Shown: one piece after another, positions 46,318 through 57,610 of the stretch
Layout: every line of letters starts with the position of its first letter
How positions within the stretch are numbered: position 1 is the first letter of the stretch
NCBI GenBank assembly: GCA_016748015.1
Contig: JAAOMT010000088.1
Span: forward strand, 23,284-87,283
Source of the DNA: Geosiphon pyriformis
Lineage: Eukaryota; Glomeromycota; Glomeromycetes; Archaeosporales; Geosiphonaceae
Direction: 5' to 3'
DNA length: 64,000 nucleotides
Program-made: the position numbers and the translations under genes
Notes under the pieces: model-generated
The model's database searches: none
Told to the model about the DNA's origin: nothing
What the model saw: the letters and a program-made list of their open reading frames with translations, nothing else

Positions 46318-49300
46318 ATGGGTTGGAAGCACATTTTATATCTATTACTGCTTTCTAGTAATATAATAGCCACTTTCTTAATATCAAAGGTCAAAGCAGT
46401 TCAAGATCTTCTTGTAAGAAACCTTAAAATTTGGTTTCCTTGTTGTCTGACTGAATTCTTTTAAATTTTTGATTTATTTGAAGTTTTCAGGGATTTAATA
46501 ACTTTTAATCACAATATGCTTTGTTTTTTTACACTTGGCGAATCAAGACAGAAGATCCGGGCTATCAAACTCGATGTTCGGGAATGTTTTCAAAAAGTGC
46601 GATCCCAGGTGGCTCTGATCCGTTTATTTCTGGTAAAGAGGGCTTCCTTTAGGTGTTGTATGTGTAATGGCATTAAAACTTGTCTAATTTATGTTCAATC
46701 CTCAAGTAACTTTTGCACCTAGCTCTTTAGGCGATGTCGCCACTGTTATTTATGATTTTAAAGACAAAGATAAGATTGGATGCCGAGACAAGAATTCTAA
46801 TGAAGTAAGCTATTCAAATGATTAATTGTATTTTAACGTATCTACACACTAATAATTTCATATATATTGCATGATAAAGCTATACAAAATTTGTGACAAA
46901 TCTGCCGTGGAATCTAAATGTTGCGAGGAAAAACAACTTGGAAACTTTATCGTAGAAAAAGATTCAAATATAGAAACATATCGTTATCCTGATAATTCAT
47001 TTTTTAAATATGAGGTGAAGAAGACGGGATATTATTGCGTCAACGCCATCAGTATCAATGGTATAGGCAGATTTACTGCGATATTAGATTGGAGAAATCC
47101 ATATGGTGAGCTGCCTGGAAATGATTATCCCAAATTACCGGTGAGTTCCAATTCTTAATTACTGATTGAATTCATTGTAATGGAAATACTGTGCTCTTGA
47201 GTCTGTCAATACCAGTATATGAGGTGGGATGACAAGTGCAGATAGAGGAAAGGGACAAAGGCAAGGTTTCTCTTATTAGACATCTGGGCACTAAATATGA
47301 AACTAGGGATCTTAACTGTTTGAGTAAACTCCTGTTTATGCTCAGCTAAAGAGTTATTTTCTCTGAGCCAGATTATTGGGCTCGAATATATCCGGATACA
47401 CTGCTATCCACCTTAGTCACACTGATCTCATTTGAATAACGATCATACCATAATGACAAAATACAATAGTCAAACACAAGTTTTTACAAATATAAATAAG
47501 GTTAATTGAATTATCTCAGCGGAGGCCAACGAAGATTACGTTTGTCAATTTTCAGTCTCAATAAGAAGCTTTTTGAATCTTCTCTCAAGGAACAAAATAT
47601 TTTAATCTGACGTCTAGATTCTTCGGATAACTTTAAGAGAGGATTTTGGAAATCTTCCTGAAGCTCACAGGTTGTAGAGCTGATGATGATTGATTGTACA
47701 AAGGCTGCGCTCCATGCTTACTTTCCTTTCATAAAATGTCGATGAAGAAATGATCATCCGCAAAACAACGTGAAATGGATGTGATCTTGATTCAAAGGAC
47801 TCAAAATTAAGGAATTGGAATGTATTTCCCAACCTATTTTTTTCCAGAGATTCTCACAGATCATGCTTGCTCAATTTGAAAACATGCAAGGATTGATAGA
47901 TTGTCAATTAGTTGGGTAGCTAGCATAATAAGAAATTCCTAATCTGGGATATTCTCTGAGTGGCACAATAAAATGCTTTTTATGAGGCATCTTTAATCAA
48001 CCTTTTGACCTGTTTTCCCTCTTTAATTTTTATATCGAAAGCCATGAACTGTGTTACCCTGCTTAAAATTTATCCAGCCGATTTAACAGATATAAATTCG
48101 GGATTTCATATTAACCATCTTACGATTTAACATAGTTTTACGGTCTATTGTCGTTAGTATATTTGGGGATTGGCATTATTTGGATGGCGTTGAGCATAAT
48201 ACATTGGCGTGAAATTCTTCCTGTTCAGGTAGATACTTTAACCTTATGTTTCGATTTTTCCAATCTTGGGTATCTGAAGCTGGTTCTTTCCAATTCTTTG
48301 GCATTCATGATTTATTTTTCAGAACTATATATCAGGTGTCATCTTATTTCTTATGATTGAAATGGCGTTCAACTGGGGCTATTGGGAGAATTATAATATC
48401 GATGGAGCTTCATGTAAGTTGAAATAGTGTTTTGCTACAATAAAAAAAGTGAGTAATTCTCGTTTCTTACTGGGTTTTTATTCATTCAACATAGCTACTT
48501 TTTTGCTTTGTGTTGTCTCCATATTAAATGCGGGAAGAAACTCGATTTCATTCTTTATGCTATTAATAGTGTGTATGGGTTATGGTGTTGTCAAGTAAGT
48601 TTGTCACAGAGTGGGTAAAAAGCTTAATTATAATTATTGATTTATAAAGGTGATGACTTTAGAATTTTACTGAAACACGATATAATAATTGATATAAAGG
48701 CCAACTTTAGGCAGTACGATGACCAAATGTCGTTTACTAGCAGCGGCTCACTTTATATTTGGAGTTATCTATGCGGCTGGTACAATGCTTGTGAATCCGG
48801 ATACTACTGGTCCTCTTGTTTTTTTCATCATCTTTCCACTCGCACTTACAATGACCGCATTTCATATCTGGACACTACAATCCCTTACACAAACAATACA
48901 AACCCTTGAGATACGTCGACAAAAGGTTAAAGCACTAATGTATCGTCGATTGTATCGGTTACTTTTGTTTTCTGTCAGCGTTCTTGGGATTTTCTTTGTG
49001 ATAAATCTTATGAATTATTGGCATCGTGAGGATTTAGATTACATGCCGCGATACTGGCATTGGAGATGGTTTTTGTTGGATGGATGGTTAAATATATTAT
49101 ATTTAATCGTCTTCACCGTTATCATCGTGTTATGGCGACCGACAGGGAATAATAAAAGATATCCTTTGTACGGAATTTCAGTTTTAGCTTGATATTTTCG
49201 TTACTTTCCAATTGCAAATATCAAATTCCCTGACTATATAAACGTTTGCGATGAGCGATGAACTTGGACAAGAGGATGTAGATGACTTAGAGATTAATAA

Positions 49301-49662
49301 TCTCCGAGCTGCCGAAAATTTGGGTTATGATAATGTGAAATATCGTGACCGTCCCACTACTAATACTGGTAATGGAGCTACTATTGAAGGTGAGGGTGGA
49401 GCGATTTTTGATATAGGTGAAGAGCCTGATGATGAATTTGCAAAATGGACCGACGATGAAAGTCATAATGGTGAAGGCGGCAATTTACCAGGGGATTCAC
49501 AGTCTCATCATGTAGCGCAACCTGATTCACAGAGGTAAGATAGTGATTCCTTGTTTTGGGTTTCTCGATCCTAACGCAGTTAATTTAGGGCTCTTCATTT
49601 TCAGGATAAGTGAAGATGACGAGAGTTCGCGCATACGGCAAGAAATAAGCAAACTAAATTGA
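46318..49662 (+). CDS. PTM1-like LU7TM family membrane protein
   Basis: Ten exons rebuilt by hand: 46318-46413, 46548-46632, 46707-46804, 46880-47140, 48136-48228, 48323-48413, 48495-48594, 48700-49167, 49256-49534, 49605-49662. They total 1629 bases, giving 542 residues, close to yeast Ptm1 (about 520). The start gives a signal peptide (MGWKHILYLLLLSSNIIATF). A luminal domain with paired Cys follows (RCSGMFSKS, SKCCEEKQLG, YYCVNAI), then seven hydrophobic helices from FYGLLSLVYLGIG to WLNILYLIVFTVIIVLW. Within these, VVKPTLG is a family hallmark. The tail is acidic and cytosolic. Relatives are Golgi/endosome proteins (PTM1, TMEM87, GPR107) linked to trafficking; the exact role is not settled. 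The second and ninth exon starts are less certain. Intron 4 is unusually long. Confidence 0.85.
47141..48135 (+). other. long intron of the PTM1-like gene
   Basis: 995 bases from GTGAGT to AACATAG, against 65-134 for the other introns of this gene. It holds no frame longer than about 60 codons that I can relate to a protein, no transposon end and no known tail. Base composition is like the neighbouring exons, not like the AT-rich repeats. Confidence 0.6.
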
Positions 49663-50072
49663 AAAAGAAAATTTCCATAGATTTTTTGGTTAAGCTGGTC
49701 TAAACTTTTCAAGATAAAGGGAGATCTGAGATTTTCAAAGGGAGACAAATGGTTCTGAAATTAAATTTTTCGGCCAATACATTTAATAATTTAGAATATA
49801 CGGTTATTAATTAGTAAAAAGTTCAAATTTTGAATTTGGGCCAATAATCAACAATCGAACTTGGATGTTTAGCGGCATTTTCTTTTGCTTGAATGATGAA
49901 ATATTGCTTGAAAACGATCGTTAATAGAAAATATTTTTTTTTGGGAACAGAACTTTATTTTTGGCTACTAACTAATATTAAGTCGGCAATTGGTTATTAC
50001 TGTGCATAATAATGGAGATGAGTAAATCACAATTTCGATATTTGAAATTTGAAATGCGAAACTAAACTTCAA

Positions 50073-50428
50073 TTACCATTTCTTCAAATTCATGATCTCT
50101 TGATCCTTCGCATCTAACACCCGTAACAAAATGTCAATACGGTATTTCAATTTTTTGTTTTCTGCCAATAAAGCGTTCGATGATGGTGTGTTATTATTAT
50201 TATTATTTTCAAATGGAGTTTCTTCTTGTAGTTTTAATTCATTTTTAACGGTGTCGGTTGAAGATGAACGAGGAGCAACACTTTGGATGCCTATAATACA
50301 TCAAAGATATTATGTGATGAAAAATATCCACTTGATGGTTTTCAATTATACTTGCCGGCCACAATCTCTCGTAATTCGACTACTTGATCTTGTAGGCCTT
50401 TGAGAGTGACCTCAATAGGAATGGTCAT
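50073..50428 (-). CDS. small coiled-coil protein, unknown
   Basis: Two exons, 50428-50356 and 50290-50073, give 96 residues. The N-terminus MTIPIEVTLKGLQDQVVELR is a short amphipathic helix. A low-complexity middle with a run of six Asn follows. The C-terminal LLAENKKLKYRIDILLRVL has leucines at heptad spacing and is probably a leucine-zipper type coiled coil. The intron only works with a GC donor (GCAAGT at 50355-50350) and an AG acceptor. A GT donor would shift the frame and end at once, while the GC choice keeps 72 codons open. I do not recognise the family. It is convergent with the PTM1-like gene. Confidence 0.6.
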
Positions 50429-50754
50429 AATGTTAACGTTTGTATCTGATGGAAACGCTTGAGTGGAATTGAGCTTATTTTATTGGATCAAGTATTTTTA
50501 TTAAGATAGACTAGATCAAATGATGATTAGAGAAATTTTTATTAAATTCTGAACTTATATGATATATTGCCAGATTTTTATCATGTCATAGATAAAAAGG
50601 ACTGATGAATGTCAAATGAATTTTTAAGAGCAAGGGTCAACAATCCTGAGCCTCCAAAAAGTAATGTAAATTTGTGAAGAAATTTCATTTTTAAACCCAT
50701 GCATAATGGATCGAAAAGATATTTCAATGTAATAATAGAGAAGGCATTGGACAG

Positions 50755-51678
50755 TTAGGCCGTGAATGTCTTAAATTTATTTGTAAGTGTCTCAATATCG
50801 TGGCCATCCTTAATAGGAGAAGGAATTTTCTATTAATAAAGAGGTGTTCAGTTAGTTTACGTAAAAGACAAAGGTACTTAGCTTTGATGAATTGATTACC
50901 TTGCCATCTCTCAGAAGTTTAACTGTAGGATCAAGGAACATGGCCTTCTCTTTATCAGCCAAAGGGTCGACTAAAGAAAACCGAAAATGGTTTAAGAAAA
51001 CATCAGTCCCTTTGAATCATTAGCCGGGAGAATAAAAGTTACCAGCAGTTTTGACGAGCTCCTCCAGCTATTCAAAAGATTAAGAAGCATTGGTATAGAA
51101 ATCAATAATGGTAGAAAGAAAAATTATAGAATGAAGTACCTCTTTTGGATCAACTTGATATTCCTCCGAGTCCTCACGCTCATCTTCAGAGCCTTCTTCC
51201 TGTTTGATATAAAATAAGTTTAATGATAAGCTACGAGTCCAAGAAAATGAATAGTCCTCAATTCATCCTAAAGATTCATTAATGTGCTTTGGAGAAAGCC
51301 GTGAAACATGTATAGAAAGGGCGAAAAACATAAAGCAAAAATAGAAAGCACTCTTTGAAAACGAGGTTTATCTGACGGAAAGTACAACATACTTCAGTAC
51401 TTTCTTCCTCCTCGTCTTGATAGTCCTCATCCTCCTCTTCTTTATACTGTAAGAATTCGAGGCAAATTGTGATGCCATTTAATACTTTTGACTTAAAGAA
51501 CTTTATTAAACTTGAAAATTTTGTAAGCACTTGCTCATACGTCAGCGAAGTCGTCGTTGATCGAGATTTTTTGTTCAGTGACAAGTTCTTTTAGATCAGA
51601 ACTCTCTCCAGCCTCTTTTTGTGCAGGATTGGGGGTAATTGCAGGTTTTGAAAGAGTGTTAGGGACGTTCTCGGACAT
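50755..51678 (-). CDS. acidic protein of unknown function
   Basis: Six exons on the minus strand: 51678-51541, 51446-51393, 51199-51140, 51067-51043, 50970-50900, 50829-50755. Total 423 bases, 140 residues, stop TAA. Every junction is GT..AG and the frame closes, which is the main support. Residues about 47-84 are extremely acidic (YKEEEDEDYQDEEEESTE, then EEGSEDEREDSEE). The C-terminal third is more ordinary (DPLADKEKAMFLDPTVKLL) and may form a helix. No membrane segment or signal peptide is seen. An acidic tract of this kind is common in histone or RNA-binding factors, but I do not recognise the family. It is divergent from eS17, 192 bases apart. Confidence 0.65.
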
Positions 51679-51870
51679 TTTTTATGAAGTTGAGATCTTT
51701 TGAGTGTAAATAAGCTTCCTGTTTTTTTAGTTGTGGACGCGTTATTTTCTGATATCATGTCAATTAGAAAGTCAGATGATAAGTGGTGATCTTTTATGAA
51801 TATCAGAATTTTTTACCAAAAAACCTTTTTTCTTTCTACACTTTCCCACCTTACGCAGAGTTGAACAGCT

Positions 51871-52852
51871 ATGGTTAGTTTTTATATTCGTTCCCTAACT
51901 TAGGCAATTGAAAAGAATACATCTTATTCATTTTTCAAAAGGAAATAAACCAAGCTATTAGATTTTTTATAGTTGTTGTTGAGTTGACTATCCGTATATT
52001 TGTCGTTATAAAGGATTTCACTTGTAGTGGTTTAATTCTCATTTTGCCCCAGAGGTTAAAAATAGCACCGGAAATAAATACAATTTTTAATGCTTTCCAT
52101 TTTTTTCAGGGTCGTGTTCGAACAAAAACGGTGAAAAAGGTGAAAAAAAGTGACTATTCCAATTATGCAATAATATGTAATACAACTTTACCTATGTCAA
52201 AATAAATTGTAGGCATCTCGTGTGATCATTGAAAAATATTATCCACGCCTCACCCAAGACTTTCAAACAAACAAAAAAGTATATTCATTTCCCAAATTCT
52301 ACGCTCGAATTATAATAAATTTTGTTGCTAATAAACTTCGATTAAACAGATTTGCGATGAAGTTGCTATCATTGCGTATGTAATATTCTCAGTTTTTCCG
52401 TTTTTCAAAACCTTTGACTCATAAATCTCAATTTGCAATTGATCTATTCAGCTCTAAACGACTTCGCAACAAAATCGCTGGATTTACAACACATTTAATG
52501 AAACGTATTCAGAAAGGCCCTGTTCGTGGTATTTCCTTCAAATTGCAGGAGGAAGAACGTGAAAGAAAAGATAACTATGTTCCGGAAATTTCGGCTCTAG
52601 CCACAGACAACATAGAAATTGATATAGAGACAAAGGTTTGTCACTAAAGATGTGCCAAAATATCTGAAGTTGGTATTTTTTCCAGCTTCTAATCTTTATT
52701 TAATAATCCAGGAACTCCTTAAATCCTTGAATCATGAAAATTTGCCTAATATTGTTCTCGCCAACCCCGTTCCTATAAATAATCTCACTGAGCGCCCGCG
52801 TGGTACCAGACGCAATAATACTGATCGTCCTCCACGCCAACAAGAGACATAA
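51871..52852 (+). CDS. RPS17: small-subunit ribosomal protein eS17
   Basis: Six exons: 51871-51873, 52110-52139, 52213-52278, 52350-52375, 52452-52635, 52712-52852, giving 149 residues. The first exon is only the ATG. The protein begins [20 protein letters not shown], then has [20 protein letters not shown] and the central helix region [21 protein letters not shown], ending the core with the [21 protein letters not shown] block, all diagnostic for eS17. The C-terminal tail (after ELLKSL) is longer and more basic than usual, ending in RPRGTRRNN. It is part of the 40S subunit near the mRNA exit. Junctions are GT..AG. The last exon choice rests on the second of two acceptors, the one that keeps the frame. 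Confidence 0.92.
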
Positions 52853-53624
52853 ATTTTAGTATATTGAAAATTAGCTAACAAGCCATCCTCCATTTCTATT
52901 ATGCGTTATATGAGAAAGTTGACTTCTTTTCAATAACATAAGCTTGTGGTTTCGCTATTTTCATGGGGTTAAAGATGCTTAGAAAAAATTAAAAGGCGGT
53001 TCATCACATAATTTAAGGTACTTTTAGGGCAAACCAAAGCCGTTTTTTATTATGGAAGCAATATATTCCAAAATCATCATAAAATAAGCTTCAACGCTTT
53101 ACTATTCCCTTCAAAATTCTAGGCTAATAGATGTTGCTCAATAATAGTTGCTCATGTTGTAATGGCAATTCATTTTTTGTCTAAATTAATGGTTATTTAA
53201 TTATTTCTGGAGGCCATTAAGTCATTCAAGTTCAATAATGAGCTATAAAAATCCCGAAGAAAACTACTTTTATTGACTTAATTATTAATCTCTTTTTTAA
53301 CAATATTTTTGATTTACTATAATATTTAACTTAACTAATTAAAAAACCAAAAAAAATTAATAATAAAAAAATAATAATATATAATATTTTGTTATTAAAT
53401 TAAAAAACTAATATTTTAAATTAGTAATTACTTAAAAAACCAAAATAAACATATTTATAATTAAAAAGCCAAATATTTTAAACTTTAATTTATAGTTATA
53501 TTAATATTTAAATATTTTTTAATAAATATAATTTTTTATAAAATATTTAAAAATATTACATAATATTAATAAAACTATTTGTTATATTTATTAAAAAATA
53601 AATTTAATGCTAATTTTTTTATTT
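52853..53624. other. spacer between eS17 and LINE-A copy 5
   Basis: No gene is seen. Up to about 53270 the composition is like the host genes. From about 53280 it turns sharply A/T-rich with short repeats, which marks the edge of the repeat compartment. The LINE 3' tail starts near 53625. Confidence 0.6.
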
Positions 53625-53779
53625 TATTCATTTAATGAGTGAAACCCAAATACTGCCTAGTATAATACATCAATGAATCAATCTAAACTAGATGTGAATT
53701 ATGCATTTTCTATACGTGACCAGTCATTCAAGCCGATCAAAACAACACTAAGCACCTATATAAACAGAGACAAAGCTTC

Positions 53780-56700
53780 CAATATCTGAACCTCTTACTA
53801 ATTCCAATAAAGAGAAAAACATCCAATTGTAAAACAGCACAAACAAGAATGTTTGTTTGGTTATTGCCAACAATACCCAAATGCTCTTTTACTTTCACTT
53901 ATCTTACTGAAATGTCTTTAAATTTGAGTAAATTAACAATATGACATCTCTCTATTCAAAACTTATTCCAAAAGTTAGGCTGGTCCTGCTTATATTCTGA
54001 CAAATACATGGCTAAGACTGTCTGGCTGTTTGTATGTAAAACAACTAAGCAAGATAAGAGAACACATTCCAATACTAAAGCAATTGCTTGAATTTCAGAC
54101 AATATAAAGGACAAAAAGTCCTGTACTTTAATACTAACATCCAACTTAATTTTAGAAAAATAAGCAGTTGCTCTACAAGCCATGTCCTTAATACCCAGGT
54201 TTTTTAGAGAATTATCTATGTAAACATTGATCTCTTCTGTCCAAATCTTATGCAAACACTTACAAACCTTTAAAAACTTGGTAGAACAGAGAAAATCAGA
54301 CCTTTTTAGGTTAGTAACAATCTCATTAGAATCCAAAACCTGATTGTTCATATACACAAAGATCTTATTGAACCAAACTGGGACTGGGTCCCTAGGACTT
54401 AATTTTTTCTAATACCAAAAGGTTTTTCAATCCATAACAAGTCCATGCTTGGACAGCAAACAATCACCAAAGGCAATGCCAAAACACTTTAAAGAATAGA
54501 CCACTTTAAAATAGTAGGCATTATCCAAGATGTTTGACATTGGAAAGCAGTTTAGACCACAAAATGCACTAGGTAAATTATTAGCAAAAGAGATCTTTAC
54601 ATTCTGAAAAATTCTAATAACACTTACAAGGAAATTGTTTATTGAGTTGATTTTTAATTTAACTAGATAACATAATGGATTTAAAAATGCCCAATCCAAA
54701 ACTTGCAGATTCAAAGCATGGTGTTTGAATAAATAGCCAAGAATTTCAGAAACATTAAAAAATTTAACTACCAAAGCAATCTTGGCCTTAGTCTGCATCT
54801 GCTCAAAAAACTTTAAACTATACAGACATGGATAATATAAAGCTTCATTGAAAAAGTCCCTTGGCAAGCAAGCCTTAGACCTAAGTCCTTTTTTTATTAT
54901 AGTGTTCCATTTTTGACACATATTCTTAGCTATAAAACTGAACTGCATATAATAGTTGACAATGGGCTGGAGAACTGCTGAAACCAAATAACAAAATTGC
55001 TTGTCTGACATCACTTTTCTCAAAACTGTACCTGAAAAAACCTAATATCTGCATGTATTTTTGTAAGACTTGGCTTGAAAAACTTTCTGTCAACAAAAAA
55101 ATATCTAGGTATTTATGAGACTCATTCTTTTTCACAATAGAAATGGGTTGACTATTGATGTACAAAGAGACATTTATCACTTTCTAGTTAATAAAAATTA
55201 CCACTGTTTTGTTATTATTAATAGAAATGTTATTAATCTTAAAAAACTTACTAGCAATATCCAGAATATATTGAGTTGAAGTCTGGTCATTGCCTACTCA
55301 TATTGTGTCATCAACAAAGGCACTAGCAGCAAAGAATAATAACATATTTCCACTAACCTTTAATCTACCAGTTCTTGCCACAAAGTTAGAGTTAATCTTA
55401 TAACCACACAATTGTTCTTGTCTTTTAATCTCACACAACCAAGAGTCATAAAAAATTCCCCAAAGGAATGGAGAGAAAACTTTCCCCTAATTCAAATCAT
55501 TACAGACTCTGTACCTATTTGAAGACCAAAATCAGTCATAACTCTATTAATCCTGTTTTTGTGAATGTTTCCAGAAAACTTTATAAATCTATTATACATT
55601 TTAATATGTTTCGGACTAGATCTCAAATAATGCCACCCAACTGAATCATAAGCTTTGCACATATTCTGCAACACCAACCAGATTTTCTGACCTTTCTCTA
55701 AGACATTTTTAATAATCAACCCAATAGTAAATACAAGAGAATAAATTGAAGTGTCTTTCAAAACCAAAAAGTTATTATTGTGAAAAATATTGAATTTACT
55801 GTAAACACACAAAATTTGATCAAATAAAATTTTAGAAAAAATTTTCCTTACAGTTTTGATCAATACAATTGGTCTGGTGTTTGTTTCAATTATAAGGCTT
55901 AGAAATTATAAAGACCCATGCCTTTTTCCAAGAAACTGAAATATTACCAAGTGACAAACATAAATTCAACAACTTCAAAAGACAAGTTATTATGTTATCT
56001 CCATTGTGCTTCCACAATTTATTAGATATACCAGAAAAACCAGCAGTTTTACCATTTGGTAATCCATCAACAACCAAGGACAACTCATTTAAACTAACAT
56101 TACACATCATTTCTAAGAAAGTATCATCATCCATATGGTTTAATAGAACATATTGTCAGACTCATGAGTTGGGCAATATTGAAAAAATCTTTCACTTATG
56201 AGTCCAATTTACCATAATTTTATTCATTCTAGACTTTATTTTATCTGGTTCCAAAATTAACTCATTACTAATCACTAAATAATCAAGCACAATCTTGTGA
56301 AACAAACACTCCAAGATGCTTTTAATCATGCCACTTTTATTTGAATTGAAATTATCTATTTTTTTCTTTATTACATCTTTGATTAATTTATTTTTGGTTA
56401 TCTCCAATTCATAGTACTTCAACTTATAATAATCTTTCTTGATTTTTGATAAATGTTTATTTAATTCTGTTAATTTTGTATTGTCTAGAAGCATAGTCAC
56501 AACCTTAAAAACCTTGTTACTATCAAGCTTTGACCAAATCTGGACAAGTCAATCAAACTCAGACTTCTTATCCAAGCTCAAACACTTCATGATTTTAGTA
56601 ATCAGAATTTCTAACCTAAAAAATTTTGAAGTCTGCTTGTTCCTTGAGTAGTTAATATTATAGAACCAATATCTAGAAAACACTTTATCAGCTGAATCAC

Positions 56701-57610
56701 ACACTACACTCTTTAGCACTTCCCATATTACTTCCAGATTTCTTTCTTTTTTTGCTGTCTCAAAAGAAACTAGGGCTTTAGACAACAAAACTGAAGCATG
56801 TTCTGAGAATTGTATTCATTTGGTCTTATCTGTGTCTTTGAATCAAAACTTTCAATAATCACAATTAGCTTGTTTTTAAATGCTGTTAAAATATGTGTCC
56901 AACAAATCTTCCAGATCAACCAAAACTGCAACCATATTATAATCTATATCAAAGAATTCAGAAACCAAACTGATTTTGTATTCAACTAAGACTGAAGAAA
57001 AATTTTCACTTACAAAAATAAAGTTAATGATCTTCTCAACTCCTCTGAAATTGCTCCAGGTGGTCGATTTACTCAATGGATGGCCCCCTAATAAATTGAT
57101 CAGTCCTATGTCTGAACATTTCAAGAAACTTGTACTTTTTTTAGAACCATTTTCATTGAAATCACCACCCAGAACCACAAATAAACTAGTGTTGATAGCC
57201 TTAAAAAGAAATGAGTTAATACTAGAAGCTTGAACAAATTGTGTTTTGAATAAGGCACCAGCATATAAACCCAAAAACACAACTGAAAGTTTGTTTTTAA
57301 ATAACAACCAAACAGAAAAAACTTTGCTGAGAATTTCATTAATTTTTGTTATATGCCAAGCCAAAGAATGATTCATAATAATAGCCACACTTACACCAAG
57401 ATAACCCCCATCCAAGCTGGAAGTGAAAATATAGATACCATTAAACTTATTCTTAATTTATAGACTATTATTTGCTTTCAACTTAGTTTCAGTAAGAATT
57501 GAAACCATATTGTCTAATTCCAAATGCCAATAAACAATGTCTTCTTGTTTTGTTAAATTTGAAATGTCTTTAACATTACATGTTGCAATTTTTTAAATTA
57601 AATCAGTCAT
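53780..57610 (-). pseudogene. LINE-A-like ORF2: endonuclease, RT, RNase H, decayed
   Basis: It opens at a TAATG overlap (57608-57612). Endonuclease: TCNVKD, then FVVLGGDFNENG with the GDFN intact (about 57186-57151). RT: DGLPNGKTAGFSGIS (about 56078-56034), WLVLQNMCKAYDSVGW, VDDTIWVG (about 55290-55320). The 198-codon stretch 55023-54427 is the thumb region. RNase H: INVYIDNSLKN, EIQAIAL and LHTNSQT (54357-53956), where two acidic positions (TDG, LDS) have become DN and TNS. Frame breaks and stops at former Trp or Gln codons are common. It is inactive. Confidence 0.75.

Noticed and set aside
51279-51584. 101-codon minus-strand frame with an acidic stretch
   Set aside because: It reads through introns. 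The spliced model uses a different frame for exon 1 and only the acidic exon in common.
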